Source of the DNA: Leifsonia aquatica
GTDB taxonomy: Bacteria > Actinomycetota > Actinomycetes > Actinomycetales > Microbacteriaceae
Reading direction: 5' to 3'
Assembly (NCBI RefSeq): GCF_014190775.1
Contig: NZ_JACHVP010000001.1
Span: 1-64,000, forward strand
DNA length: 64,000 nucleotides
Of this stretch, positions 1-11,766 are shown one piece after another. The position numbers were made by a program, and so were the translations under genes. Under the pieces are notes generated by a model. That model saw only the letters and a list, made by a program, of their open reading frames with translations, had not been told where the DNA came from and did not search any database. Position 1 is the first letter of the stretch. Every line of letters starts with the position of its first letter.

Positions 1-732
1 TGCGTATCCGAGGTCGAGCGCGAGTGTGGCGAGCGCGGGAGGTTCGGTCGAGCGCAGAGCCGCCGCGGCCTCCTGCAGCCGGTAGCGCTGGATGAGCCAT
101 TTTGGGCCGAAGCCGATGTGCCCGGCGACCAGGCGCTGGAGGTGTCGGACGCCGAGGCCGAACCGCGCGGCGAGATCCTCGACGCGGCGCAGTTCGCGGT
201 CCTCCTCGACGGTTGCGACGATCTCGTCGACGAGCCGGGCCTCCTCGCCCGGCACCGGGAGGCCGCCCAGCCAGCTCTCGACGACGGTGACCGCGGCCGC
301 GTCGTCGCCGTCGGCCATCGCGACGCGGACCACGGGCAGCAGGTCATCCAGCCCGTCGAGGGCGAGCTCGCTCGCGGGAAGGGCGGCGGGCAGCGAACGG
401 AGGGAGGCGCCGGTCCAGCCGCGCGCGACACCCGGGCGCAGCAGCATCCCGAACGCCCATCCCGATCCGCGCAGGGTGCGGCCGCTCACGCCCCGGCTCG
501 CCCGGTGCAGCAGGGCGGAGTCGGGCTCGATCACGAGGTTCGCCGCCGGGTACTCGAGCACCTGCGGGCGCAGGGTCCGCCCCTCCGGCAGGGTCCAGCG
601 CGGCAGCCAGTAGTGCCGGACGAACGCGCTCGCCGCGTCGCCGGGGAAGACCCGGCCGATCCGCACGGGCTCGTCGCCGGTGCGCGTGAGCAGGCCGTTG
701 CTGCGTGGCACGGCGGCGGTGTGCGGACTCAC
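1..732 (-). CDS. AraC-family transcriptional regulator (3' end outside window)
   Basis: The visible 244 codons read from a GTG at 732 to the left edge without a stop. The N-terminal part, with WLPRWTLPEG and YPAANLVIEP, resembles the non-DNA-binding sensor half of small AraC regulators of the DUF6597 type. The C-terminal part begins an AraC helix-turn-helix: VEDLAARFGLGVRHLQRLVAGHIGFGPKW, split here only for reading, followed by LATLALDLGYA at the edge. The second helix-turn-helix is therefore cut off. It is divergent from the acetyltransferase that starts 17 bp away, so both promoters overlap and the regulator could control that neighbour; this last point is inference. No ligand can be assigned. 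Confidence 0.8.
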   Translation of the reverse strand, partial: MSPHTAAVPRSNGLLTRTGDEPVRIGRVFPGDAASAFVRHYWLPRWTLPEGRTLRPQVLEYPAANLVIEPDSALLHRASRGVSGRTLRGSGWAFGMLLRPGVARGWTGASLRSLPAALPASELALDGLDDLLPVVRVAMADGDDAAAVTVVESWLGGLPVPGEEARLVDEIVATVEEDRELRRVEDLAARFGLGVRHLQRLVAGHIGFGPKWLIQRYRLQEAAAALRSTEPPALATLALDLGYA

Positions 733-749
733 GCTGCCATACTTTCACG

Positions 750-1358
750 GTGAGCTCGATCCGTCCCTTCCAGCCGGCCGACCGCGACGATGTCTACGCG
801 ATCTGCGTCCGGACCGGGGCGAGCGGTCAGGACGCGACCGGTGCGTACTCCAGCGACGACCTGCTGCCCGACGTCTTCGCCGGGCCGTACATCGCCTACC
901 AGCCCGATCTCGCCTTCGTCGTCGACACCGGCGATCACGTGGCGGGCTATGTGATCGCCGTCGCCGACAGCCTCGCCTTCGCCGACTGGTACGAGGCGGA
1001 ATGGCTCCCGGCGTTCCGCGCGAAGTACCCGCTGGAGCGGGCCAGGGACGACGCCGAACGCCAGGCGATCGGCTTCGGACTCGACGTGCGCGAGGCGATC
1101 GTGCCCGAGGTCGACCGGTTCCCGGCGCACCTCCACATCGACCTGCTCCCCGAACTGCAGGGCCAGGGCTTCGGGCGCGCGCTCATCCGCACCCTGCTCG
1201 CTGCGCTGCGGGAACGCGGCGTGCCCGGCGTCTACCTCACGATGTCGCCCTCGAACCACGGCGCCCGGGCGTTCTACGAGCGGCTCGGCTTCACCGAGCT
1301 GCCGTCGAGCACACCGGACGCTCCGGCCCTCGGGATCGCGACCGACGCGACGCTCTGA
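750..1358 (+). CDS. GNAT-family N-acetyltransferase
   Basis: This 202-residue protein has a single GNAT fold. It opens with IRPFQPADRDDVYAIC and carries the acetyl-CoA loop LQGQGFGRALI at about residues 147-157, then the late-strand signature NHGARAFYERLGF near the C-terminus. Such enzymes transfer an acetyl group from acetyl-CoA to an amine in the cytoplasm; the acceptor cannot be read from sequence. An insert between the first strands containing WYEAEWLPAFRAKYP recalls the acetyltransferase-like group found with hexosaminidases, but that link is weak. The start is GTG 750; a TACTTT box at 740-745 lies just upstream. It is divergent from the AraC gene. Confidence 0.85.
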   Translation: MSSIRPFQPADRDDVYAICVRTGASGQDATGAYSSDDLLPDVFAGPYIAYQPDLAFVVDTGDHVAGYVIAVADSLAFADWYEAEWLPAFRAKYPLERARDDAERQAIGFGLDVREAIVPEVDRFPAHLHIDLLPELQGQGFGRALIRTLLAALRERGVPGVYLTMSPSNHGARAFYERLGFTELPSSTPDAPALGIATDATL

Positions 1359-1367
1359 CGCCCGGGT

Positions 1368-1940
1368 TCAGCGCCCGACGAGCGCCGGGACCCGCTCGAA
1401 CCAGTAGAGCAGTTCGGGGGAGGTGCGCCGCAGCTGGGCCAGCGTCATCGAGTCCTGCGGGCGCGTCACGGGGATGTCGAGCTCCTCGGCCACGCGCTCC
1501 ATGTCCTCGAGGGACCAGAACTGCCCGCGCATCCGGATCAGGAGGCGGCCGTCCAGCCCGGTGATGAAGAGCTGGGGCAGGGTGTCGAGTGTGCTGCTCT
1601 CGTAGAGCTGCACCAGGAGGACAGATCCGACCTCCGCCGGACGCACGGCGACCACGCGGCCGAAGAAGCCGCGCTCCCGCACCCCGTCGGTGCCCACGGT
1701 GATCGTGACGCTCAGGAACGAGTAGACGCAGAGCACGGTGGCCGCGACGACCAGCAGGTGCGCGATCAGCACGAGCGGCCAGCCGCCGGTCGGGATCGAC
1801 AGCCAGTAGAGCACGGCGAACACGGGGGTCGTCAGCGCCAGGATGGCGATCACGCCGCGCGTGAACAGGTACCGGAAGGGGCGCAGCACTGTTTCGCGCG
1901 TCACGCCTGTCTCCCGTCCGAGTTCCCGTTGCTCTGTCAT
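1368..1940 (-). CDS. two-pass membrane protein with PH-like domain, function unknown
   Basis: This protein of 190 residues has two hydrophobic segments at about 31-48 and 54-75 near the N-terminus, separated by IPTGGW, and a soluble C-terminal half. The arrangement, with a short cytoplasmic lead, a helical hairpin and a beta-rich part (VGTDGVRERGFFGR, LFITGLDGRLLIRMRG), is typical of the small bacterial-PH-like membrane proteins of Actinobacteria. I do not recognise a specific family and propose no function. The end lies 9 bp from the stop of the GNAT gene in convergent orientation. The next gene upstream on the same strand ends 15 bp away, so the two may be co-transcribed. Confidence 0.7.
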   Translation of the reverse strand: MTEQRELGRETGVTRETVLRPFRYLFTRGVIAILALTTPVFAVLYWLSIPTGGWPLVLIAHLLVVAATVLCVYSFLSVTITVGTDGVRERGFFGRVVAVRPAEVGSVLLVQLYESSTLDTLPQLFITGLDGRLLIRMRGQFWSLEDMERVAEELDIPVTRPQDSMTLAQLRRTSPELLYWFERVPALVGR

Positions 1941-1955
1941 CGAACCGAGCCTGAC

Positions 1956-2192
1956 TTATCGGTCGGTGTCTCCGGTAGCGGCATTTTGGGGGACACGGGC
2001 CGCTTTCGCGGCGAGTTCGCGGGCCCGGATGCTGCGCACGCGGAACGCGCTCAGGATGGTCGCGAGCACCCCGACGGCGAAAAGGATGACGGTGCCGGCG
2101 TCGTGCATCGAGCGCCCGATGAGCAGCGTGATCACCGCGATGACCGCGGTGGCGCACAGCTGGGAGAACATCTTCTTGCTCATCGTCCCCAT
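1956..2192 (-). CDS. small membrane protein, function unknown
   Basis: The predicted product has 78 residues, or 75 if the second ATG at 2183 is used, giving MSKKMFSQL. It contains two hydrophobic segments (about 10-25 and 34-49) split by GRSMHDAGT, and a basic C-terminal tail with RVRSIRARELAAKAAR. No family is recognised. It lies 15 bp upstream of the PH-like membrane protein on the same strand, which suggests a two-gene unit. It is divergent from the LacI gene at 2268. Confidence 0.6.
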   Translation of the reverse strand: MGTMSKKMFSQLCATAVIAVITLLIGRSMHDAGTVILFAVGVLATILSAFRVRSIRARELAAKAARVPQNAATGDTDR

Positions 2193-2267
2193 CTAACAGG
2201 AACCGGGTTCGCGGTGCCGACCCGTGAGGTGTGAATAGGATGTCTCCAGATCGAGGAGGGGTGAGAG

Positions 2268-3320
2268 GTGGCGACGCTCCGGGATGTCGCGGCCTTGGCG
2301 GGGGTTTCCGTCAAGACCGTTTCTAACGTTGTGAACGATTTCGAGTTCGTGCGCCCGTCGACCCGTGCGAAGGTCCAGGCCGCGATCGCCGAACTCGGTT
2401 ACCAGCCGAACCTCGCCGCCCGCCAGCTGCGCGCCGGCCGCACGGGTGTGATCGGCCTCGCCGTCCCCGAGCTCCGCTTCAGCTACTTCGCCGAGCTGGC
2501 CGACGCCGTGCTGGAGGCGGCACGCGCCCGCGACTACGTGGTGCTCATCGAGCAGACCGGAGGGGCGCGAGAGGCTGAGATCGCCCTGCTCACCGGCTCG
2601 CGGACGGCCATGATGGACGGTCTCTTGTTCTCGCCCCTCGGCCTCTCCATCGACGACGCGGAGGTGCTCGACGTCTCGTACCCGCTGGTGCTGCTCGGAG
2701 AGCGGATCTTCGACGGACCCACCGATCACGTCGTCATCCAGAACGTGGAGGGCGCCGCCCTGGCCACCCGCCATCTGCTCGACGGCGGCCGGCGGCGCAT
2801 CGCGGTGCTCGGCGCGCACGAGGGGGAGCGGGTCGGGTCGGCTGCGCTGCGCCTCCGCGGCCACCGCAACGCCCTCGATCAGGCCGGGATCGCGTTCGAC
2901 CCGGCGCTCGTGGTCGCGCGGGAGGGGTGGCACCGCCGGGACGGCGCGGAGGCGATGCAGGAGCTGCTGGACAGGGGAGTCCCGTTCGACGCGGTCTTCG
3001 CGCTCAACGACGAGCTGGCCCTCGGTGCCCTGCGCACCCTGGCCCAGCACCACGTGGCCGTTCCGGAGGAGGTCGCCGTCATCGGCTACGACAACGTGAC
3101 CGAGTCGCAGTTCGCGATGCCGAGCCTGTCGACCGTGGACCCGAATCGTGCTCGCGTCGCCGAGATCGCGGTGGAGGCACTGGTCGAGCGGATCGCCGGC
3201 CGTGTTCCGGCCGGGACGGGCCCCCGCCTGTTCGACGTGCCCGCGACCCTGGTGAAGCGGGAGTCCGCTCCCGCGCTCGCTGAAGCCGGCGCCGGGACGC
3301 CGGTCTCCGCCTCGGTCTGA
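2268..3320 (+). CDS. LacI-family transcriptional regulator
   Basis: This 350-residue protein is a full-length LacI/GalR repressor. The N-terminal helix-turn-helix is ATLRDVAALAGVSVKTVSNV at residues 2-21, followed by the hinge (YQPNLAARQLRAGRTG). The periplasmic-binding-like sensor domain follows, from IGLAVPELRFSYFAEL to the end; AVIGYDNVTESQFAMPSLSTV, split in print, is the usual LacI signature near residue 270. Start is GTG 2268 behind the Shine-Dalgarno stretch GAGGAGGGG. It precedes a sugar ABC transporter and two glycoside hydrolases on the same strand and very likely represses them through the operator at 3374-3399. The inducer is probably an oligosaccharide or arabinoside taken up by that system. 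Confidence 0.93.
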   Translation: MATLRDVAALAGVSVKTVSNVVNDFEFVRPSTRAKVQAAIAELGYQPNLAARQLRAGRTGVIGLAVPELRFSYFAELADAVLEAARARDYVVLIEQTGGAREAEIALLTGSRTAMMDGLLFSPLGLSIDDAEVLDVSYPLVLLGERIFDGPTDHVVIQNVEGAALATRHLLDGGRRRIAVLGAHEGERVGSAALRLRGHRNALDQAGIAFDPALVVAREGWHRRDGAEAMQELLDRGVPFDAVFALNDELALGALRTLAQHHVAVPEEVAVIGYDNVTESQFAMPSLSTVDPNRARVAEIAVEALVERIAGRVPAGTGPRLFDVPATLVKRESAPALAEAGAGTPVSASV

Positions 3321-3338
3321 GGCGTCGGGGAACCGACG

Positions 3339-3399
3339 TTGACGGAGCCCGGCGACGTTTGTACAATCGCTTCTACAACGTTGGAATTGCATCGTTGTA
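3339..3399 (+). promoter_or_regulatory. promoter and LacI-type operator of the sugar-uptake operon
   Basis: TTGACG at 3339-3344 and TACAAT at 3362-3367 are separated by exactly 17 bp, a near-consensus housekeeping promoter. Just downstream, over the expected transcription start, lies an inverted repeat TACAACG (3374-3380) and CGTTGTA (3393-3399) with a 12-bp spacer. The left half-site is itself part of the self-complementary core CAACGTTG. Position over the start region fits repression by the LacI protein encoded immediately upstream. The pairing of this repressor with this site is inference from adjacency. Confidence 0.75.
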
Positions 3400-3445
3400 A
3401 ACCCGACCCGATCCACGACGCGATCGGGCACACGAGAGGCATTCA

Positions 3446-4705
3446 ATGAAGAAACTGCTTGCGACGCTCGCCGCCGCGGCCGGCGTCTCCCTGGCGCTCG
3501 CGGGCTGCTCCGGCTCGTCGGGCACGGACTCGTCCGGCCCCGTCACGCTCACCTTCTGGCACGGCTACACGGAGGCCGACGGCAAGGTGCTCGACCAGAT
3601 CGTCGACGACTTCAACAAGTCGCAGGACAAGATCACCATCAAGACCACCACCAAGACCTGGGCCGTCATCGGCGACACCCTCCTCCCGGCGCTGTCGGCC
3701 AAGAAGGGGCCGGACATCGTCGCCATGCCGGCGGAGAATCTCCCGGTCTACGCCTCCAAGGGCGCCTTCGCGAAGCTCGACGACTTCTACTCGAGCGACG
3801 CGACGAAGAACGCCTCGCTGAACCCGAGCGCCGTCGAGATGGAGAAGGTCGACGGGTCGTACTACGGCGTCCCGACCGGCTTCGTCCCGCTCTCGGTCAT
3901 CTACAACAAGACCCTCTTCGACAAGGCCGGGATCAGCAGCTTCCCGACCACGTGGGACGAATGGGTCGCCGATGCCAAGAAGCTCACGGTCGACGAGGAC
4001 GGCGACGGCACCCCCGAGCAGTACGGGCTCGCGCTGCCCGACCACGCCACCGTCGGCAACGGCGTGTGGGCGAGCCTCTTCTACGGCAACGGCGGCGAGA
4101 TCGTCGACGGATCGACGTCCGCGCTCGACTCGAAGGCCAACACCGAGACGCTGACCTACTGGGCCGACGCCGTGCGCAACGGCAAGATCTCGCCCACCGG
4201 CCTCGACGGCGTCGCCTCCGACAAGCTCTTCTCGTCGGGCAAGGCCGCGATGGAGATCGGCGGCCCGTGGATGGCGTCGGTCGCCACCGAGAACAAGATC
4301 GACTACGGCATCGCCGGCATCCCCGCCGGGCCGAAGAGCTCCGCCGCCTCGGCGATCGGCATCTCGGCCGCGGTGACGGCGCAGGCCGACTCGACCAAGA
4401 AGGCCGCCGCCGAGAAGTTCTTCGACTACTTCTTCACCAAGGAGGTCGCCACGAAGTGGTCGCTGGGCTCCGGCTGGCCGCCGCTGCGCACCGACATCCC
4501 GTCGTCCGCGGTGGCGTCGAACCCCGTCGTCGCCTCGCTCACCGACCTCGTCGGCGACGCCCGGCCGCTGCTGCCCGGTGTGGCCAACAGCACGGACGTG
4601 CTGTCGGCGGTCGACGAGGCCACCCAGAAGGCGCTCACCGGCGGCGACCCCGCCGACCTGCTGAAGTCCGCCTCCTCCCAGGTGCAGCAGGCCCTCGGGA
4701 ACTGA
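3446..4705 (+). CDS. ABC transporter sugar-binding lipoprotein
   Basis: This 419-residue protein is a family-1 extracellular solute-binding protein that captures a sugar outside the membrane and passes it to the two permeases that follow. A lipoprotein signal peptide ends in the lipobox LALAGC, with the modified cysteine at residue 21. Family features include VTLTFWHGYTEADGKVLDQI at the start of the mature domain, GVPTGFVPLSVIYNKTLFDKAGI, and FSSGKAAMEIGGPW in the second lobe. The ATG at 3446 has a good ribosome site, GAGAGG at 3434-3439. No ATPase gene is present in the operon, so a shared MsiK/UgpC-type ATPase elsewhere probably energises uptake, as is common in Actinobacteria. Confidence 0.93.
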   Translation: MKKLLATLAAAAGVSLALAGCSGSSGTDSSGPVTLTFWHGYTEADGKVLDQIVDDFNKSQDKITIKTTTKTWAVIGDTLLPALSAKKGPDIVAMPAENLPVYASKGAFAKLDDFYSSDATKNASLNPSAVEMEKVDGSYYGVPTGFVPLSVIYNKTLFDKAGISSFPTTWDEWVADAKKLTVDEDGDGTPEQYGLALPDHATVGNGVWASLFYGNGGEIVDGSTSALDSKANTETLTYWADAVRNGKISPTGLDGVASDKLFSSGKAAMEIGGPWMASVATENKIDYGIAGIPAGPKSSAASAIGISAAVTAQADSTKKAAAEKFFDYFFTKEVATKWSLGSGWPPLRTDIPSSAVASNPVVASLTDLVGDARPLLPGVANSTDVLSAVDEATQKALTGGDPADLLKSASSQVQQALGN

Positions 4706-4723
4706 CACACCCGTGATCCACCC

Positions 4724-4753
4724 GGGCGGCCGTCGCAGTCACGGCGGCCGCCC
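4724..4753 (+). terminator. intra-operon hairpin after the binding-protein gene
   Basis: GGGCGGCCG (4724-4732) pairs perfectly with CGGCCGCCC (4745-4753) around a 12-nt loop, with no U-tract. It sits between the binding-protein and permease genes. Such hairpins often stabilise the upstream message or attenuate transcription, giving more binding protein than permease. The function here is inferred from position. Confidence 0.5.
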
Positions 4754-4768
4754 ACCACGAAAGCGACC

Positions 4769-5716
4769 ATGACCTCACTCACCCGCTCCCGCGAGCGCAA
4801 GCGCGCGTACCGGCCGCCGGCCCCGCTCGGCGGGCGACCGCGCTCGGGGCGCCAGGCGCCGATCGCACTCCTGTTCCTCCTGCCCGCCCTCGTCATCCTG
4901 ATCGCGTTCGTCGGCTGGCCGATGCTGTCGGCGCTCCGACTCTCCTTCACCAACGCCAGCGGCTTCGGGATCGAGGAGTGGGTCGGTCTCGACAACTACG
5001 TGCGCGTCTTCACCGACCCGCGCATCCTGTCGACCCTCGGCAACACCGCGGTCTACACGGTGCTGTTCACCCCGACTGCCCTGATCGCAGCCCTGCTGCT
5101 CGCCCTGCTCCTCGGCAACCGCAGGCTCATCGCCCGCGGGATCTTCCGCACGGCGCTCTTCCTCCCGTTCATCGTCTCCCTCGCCGTCGCCGCATTCGCC
5201 TGGACCTACCTGCTCGACCCGCAGGTCGGCCTCCTCAACTACTGGCTCCGCTCCATCGGCATCCAGCTCGGCAACGTCCTGCAGGATCCCGCGCTCGCGA
5301 TGCCGACCGTCGTGCTGGTGGCGATCTGGAAGAACTTCGGCTTCTACATGGTGATCTTCATCGCGGGGCTGCAAGAGATCCCGGAATCGCTCTACGAGGC
5401 GGCGAAGATCGACGGAGCCGGGGCCTGGCGCCGGTTCATCAGCGTCACGCTGCCCCAGCTCAGCAACACGCTCGCCTTCGTGATCGTGTTCGCGATGATC
5501 GCGGCCCTGCAGGCGTTCGACCAGATCTACGTCATGACCGGCGGCGGCCCGTACCGCTCGACCCAGACCGTCGTGATGGAGATCTATCAGGAGGGCTTCA
5601 AGAAGCTCGACCTCGGCGTCGCCACCGCGCTCTCCTACGTGCTGCTGGCCGCCACCCTCATCCTCAGCCTGGTGCAGTTCCGGTTCTTCGGACGACGCGA
5701 GAAGGACAACGCCTGA
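4769..5716 (+). CDS. sugar ABC transporter permease (MalF/UgpA type)
   Basis: This 315-residue inner-membrane permease has about six transmembrane helices after a basic N-terminal tail rich in Arg. The first helix is APIALLFLLPALVILIAFVG. The cytoplasmic EAA loop that contacts the ATPase is visible as YEAAKIDGAGAWRRFISVTL near residue 211. MTGGGPYRSTQTVVMEIYQEG near the C-terminus is the usual signature of the MalF-like partner. It forms a heterodimer with the next gene, whose ATG overlaps this stop codon by one base. The ATG at 4769 is chosen because it follows the CGAAAG ribosome-site-like stretch. Confidence 0.93.
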   Translation: MTSLTRSRERKRAYRPPAPLGGRPRSGRQAPIALLFLLPALVILIAFVGWPMLSALRLSFTNASGFGIEEWVGLDNYVRVFTDPRILSTLGNTAVYTVLFTPTALIAALLLALLLGNRRLIARGIFRTALFLPFIVSLAVAAFAWTYLLDPQVGLLNYWLRSIGIQLGNVLQDPALAMPTVVLVAIWKNFGFYMVIFIAGLQEIPESLYEAAKIDGAGAWRRFISVTLPQLSNTLAFVIVFAMIAALQAFDQIYVMTGGGPYRSTQTVVMEIYQEGFKKLDLGVATALSYVLLAATLILSLVQFRFFGRREKDNA

Positions 5717-6602
5717 TGACCGCCGCAACCGCAACCACCCCGGCGCCGGCCCGGACCGGAGCCTCCCGCGGGCGCCGCCGGATCGGCCGCACCACCGAGC
5801 GCTGGCTGCTCTTCGCCGCCGTGCTGGCGCTCACCGCGATCGTGCTGCTGCCCGTCGCGATCATCGTGTTCACCGCCTTCAAGCCCGCGGCCGAGGTCAA
5901 CGCGTTCCCGCCGACCCTGGTGCCGGGTACCTGGACGCTGGACAACTTCACGAAGATCTTCAGCGACCTCCCGTTCGCGCGGCTGTTCCTCAACAGTCTC
6001 GTCTTCGCGGGAGGCGTCACGGTCTTCGCGCTGTTCTTCGACTCCCTCGCGGCCTACGCGCTGGCACGGCTCGACTTCCGCGGGAACCGGGTGCTCCTCG
6101 TCGTGATCGTCGCCAGCCTGATGATCCCGTTCCAGGCGACGCTCATCCCCGTCTACCAGCTGGTGGCGCAGCTCGGCTGGGTGAACAGCTTCGCCGGGCT
6201 GATCATCCCGCGCGCCGCCGACGCGTTCGGCATCTTCTTCCTGCGGCAGTTCTTCCTGTCGCTGCCCCGCGACCTCGACAACGCGGCGCGCATCGACGGG
6301 GCGGGGGAGTTCCGCATCTTCCGGAGCATCGTGCTGCCGAACGCGGTGCCCGCCATGTTGACGCTCGCCATCTTCACGTTCGTGAACAACTGGAACGACC
6401 TGCTCTGGCCGCTCGTCTTCACGACGTCGCCCGAGATGGGGACGATCACGTCGGGCCTCACCCTGCTGACCGGCCCGAGCGGCATCATCCCCTACGGCAC
6501 GATGATGGCCGGCTCCCTGATCGCGGTGCTCCCGCTCGCGGTCATGTTCCTGATCATGCAACGGCGCTTCATCGAGAGCGTCGCGACCACGGGGATCAAG
6601 TG

Positions 6603-6603
<1 letters not shown>
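5716..6603 (+). CDS. sugar ABC transporter permease (MalG/UgpE type)
   Basis: This 295-residue permease is the second half of the transporter channel. The start ATG 5716 shares its first base with the stop of the upstream permease (TGATG), a sign of translational coupling. It has a long low-complexity N-terminus, then six membrane spans beginning with LLFAAVLALTAIVLLPVAII. The EAA-loop equivalent is DNAARIDGAGEFRIFRSIVL, and FVNNWNDLLWPLVF is the typical MalG-type motif close to the C-terminus. It belongs to the operon under the LacI-type operator. Confidence 0.93.
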
Positions 6604-9423
<2,820 letters not shown>

Positions 9424-9452
9424 GCGCTTGGCTCCGCGTTGCCCTGAGTAGT

Positions 9453-9503
9453 CACGACACGCCCTTCTCCGCGACAAGACGTCACGGGGGAGGGCGTGTC
9501 GTG
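9453..9503. terminator. bidirectional terminator hairpin between convergent genes
   Basis: CACGACACGCCC (9453-9464) is perfectly complementary to GGGCGTGTCGTG (9492-9503), and weaker pairing (TTCTCC with GGGGGA) extends the stem inwards. It lies between the end of the arabinofuranosidase operon and the convergent secreted-protein gene, so it can stop transcription from both sides. There is no long U-tract, as is common in high-GC Actinobacteria. Confidence 0.75.
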
Positions 9504-9570
9504 CCGTCTCGGTGAGCTCCATTTCCGCAAAGCGCTCATCGCCGGTGGCCCCGACGGCTGACCTCCCGGT

Positions 9571-11673
9571 TCAACCGACCCAGGAGAAGATGTTCCAGCC
9601 GACGCCGATCCGCACCGGGGCTCCCCACCGTCCGGGCGTATAGGGATAGACCCACAGCTGACCGGACGCGTCACGACCGACGACGTCCGGTGCACCGTCC
9701 CCGGTGTCGTCGCCGGCGATGAGGATCCGGTTCATCACATCCCATCCGGTGCCGATGACGGTGGGTGCTTTCCACCCGGCCGGCGTGTGCGGGTAGACGA
9801 GCAGGCGTCCGCTGCTGTCGCGGGCGACGATGTCGGCGAATCCGTCACCCGTGAGATCGGAACCGCCGATGATCGTCGTCATGCCGCTCCACCCGACTCC
9901 TACGACCTGCCCACTCGTGGCGAGATCGCCGAAGCCGTTGCTCTCGAAGAGGAGGAGACGGCCGGCAGCGTCACGCGCGAGGAGGTCCGGGCGGCCGTCG
10001 CCCACGAAATCGCCCGCCGCCACGACCGCCGTCATGCCGCCCCATCCGGATCCGATGCGCTTCGCGGAGAGCCAGCCGTCGTGCCCGTTGCCCCGATAGA
10101 GCATGAGGTCCCCTGCAGTGTTCACGCCGATGACATCCGGGTATCCGTCGAGGTCCCAATCTCCGGCGGAGACGACGAGTCGCATGGCGCCCCATCCCGA
10201 GCCGACCTGCTTCGACGTCGGCGTGCTCCAGCCGAGCCGCCCGTTCGTGCGGTAGCTCAGGAGGCGTCCCGTGCCGTCGATGGTAAGCAGGTCGACGGGT
10301 CCGTCTCCGGAGTAGTCGTGCAGGGGAACCGGCCGCGGGGCATCGGCGAGGATCGCGTCGATGCCGCTGACGGTCTGGCCCCGCATGAGATCGATCGGCG
10401 TCGCCCGTGCAGCCGTGGGCGAGTCGCGCCAGTACTCCGAGACGGCGGGATACAGGAGATCGACACTGACGTTCGGGCTCGACGTGAATTCCACCAGGAC
10501 CTTCGTGGCAGGCAGCCCCCTCATCCGGTATCGGCCGAGACTGTCCGGAGTGGCCGCACCGACGGTCGCCCGCTGGCCGTCAGCGGTGACAGCGTACGCG
10601 AGCACCCCGACAGGCTTCTGACTGAGACCGTGGTACACATAGCTCGTCGTGCCCGTGATCACCGCCTCGTCCGACAGCGTCCCGTCGATCCCCGTGACCT
10701 GCTGGTCGGCCGACACATGGACGAGAGCGGCTCGGGTCGGGAAGACGGTGCCGCCGTAGTAGACCGAGTCGAATCCCGGGCCGGAGAAGTGAACGCGGTA
10801 GTCGCCTGGTGGCACCTGACTGACGGAGTAGCGCCCGGTACTGTCCGCGGTCGCATACAGCTCGACGTCACCGGCCGGCGACTGGAGGAGGATCCGCGTA
10901 TCCACCAGGCGGTGGGTGGGGTCGCTGCCGTTGTAGTGGACCGTCCCCGACACACGTGCGCCGGAGGTCGCCTTCATATCGATACCCGTCACCGCCTGTT
11001 GCGCAGTGACGGTGATCGGCGTCGCGGTCGCGAGGGAGCCTTTGCCGCTCCAGAATTGGGCGGCGATGCCGTACGCGGGGGAGAACTGCACTCGGTACGT
11101 CCCCGGCCACAGGCCGCCGATCGTGTACCGGCCGTCAGCATCGGTGGTGATCGCGACGATCGGCAATGCGGATCCGGTGCTGTCGTACGGGATCACGGAG
11201 GTCGCCTCCACCGGTGCTCCATCGTGGGTCACCCTTCCCGAGATCGTCGCCCCCGCCGGGATGAGGACGGTCGGGACCGTGACACTCGTGCCGTCCGCGA
11301 CGACGATGGGCGTCTCCGTCGAGAGCGACGGGGCGCCGCGCCAGTACGGGGTGAGGAGGTTGCCAGGTCTGTTCCATGACTCGAAGCCGAGCCGGTAGGA
11401 GCCTGCAGGCAGGTTGCCGAAGACGAAGTGGCCGTCGGCCAGCCCGGCGGCGGTGCTTCTCACGCCGCCGGCATCGTAGAGCGTTACGGACACGGCGCTC
11501 AGCGGCGTTCCTGGTGCGGCGGCAGCGGCAACCGTCCCACTGATGCTCCCGGTGCTCGCCGGTACGGCGGCCTGGGCCGGCGGCGTCACCAGAGCGGCGA
11601 GGATCATGGACGCAGCGGCGATGCTGGCCGCACGCGCGAGGCGGGCGCGGAGGATGGGGCGGGGCACGGTCAT
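9571..11673 (-). CDS. secreted protein with Cna-B-like/carboxypeptidase-regulatory repeats and FG-GAP repeats
   Basis: This 700-residue protein has a Sec signal peptide with cleavage predicted after PPAQA at residue 35. Residues about 40-420 hold four to five beta-sandwich repeats of the carboxypeptidase-regulatory/Cna-B kind, each with the pattern ISGxV...DxxGxYxxxxLPxGxYRVxF (for example ADGRYTIGGLWPGTYRVQF). Residues about 445-700 form five FG-GAP/VCBS blades such as GDFVGDGRPDLLARDAAGRLLLF, typical of calcium-binding beta-propellers. It has no sortase motif or membrane anchor, so it is probably released or held by the propeller. A surface adhesion or carbohydrate-binding role is likely, but nothing specific can be claimed. 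It appears monocistronic. Confidence 0.88.
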   Translation of the reverse strand: MTVPRPILRARLARAASIAAASMILAALVTPPAQAAVPASTGSISGTVAAAAAPGTPLSAVSVTLYDAGGVRSTAAGLADGHFVFGNLPAGSYRLGFESWNRPGNLLTPYWRGAPSLSTETPIVVADGTSVTVPTVLIPAGATISGRVTHDGAPVEATSVIPYDSTGSALPIVAITTDADGRYTIGGLWPGTYRVQFSPAYGIAAQFWSGKGSLATATPITVTAQQAVTGIDMKATSGARVSGTVHYNGSDPTHRLVDTRILLQSPAGDVELYATADSTGRYSVSQVPPGDYRVHFSGPGFDSVYYGGTVFPTRAALVHVSADQQVTGIDGTLSDEAVITGTTSYVYHGLSQKPVGVLAYAVTADGQRATVGAATPDSLGRYRMRGLPATKVLVEFTSSPNVSVDLLYPAVSEYWRDSPTAARATPIDLMRGQTVSGIDAILADAPRPVPLHDYSGDGPVDLLTIDGTGRLLSYRTNGRLGWSTPTSKQVGSGWGAMRLVVSAGDWDLDGYPDVIGVNTAGDLMLYRGNGHDGWLSAKRIGSGWGGMTAVVAAGDFVGDGRPDLLARDAAGRLLLFESNGFGDLATSGQVVGVGWSGMTTIIGGSDLTGDGFADIVARDSSGRLLVYPHTPAGWKAPTVIGTGWDVMNRILIAGDDTGDGAPDVVGRDASGQLWVYPYTPGRWGAPVRIGVGWNIFSWVG

Positions 11674-11766
11674 CGGAGCCTCTTCGGGTCGGGCCAGCAG
11701 CGCGCACCGCGCTCGCGAAAAGCTATCACGCGGTATGACCAGATGCCCCGAGACGTTACACGCTGC

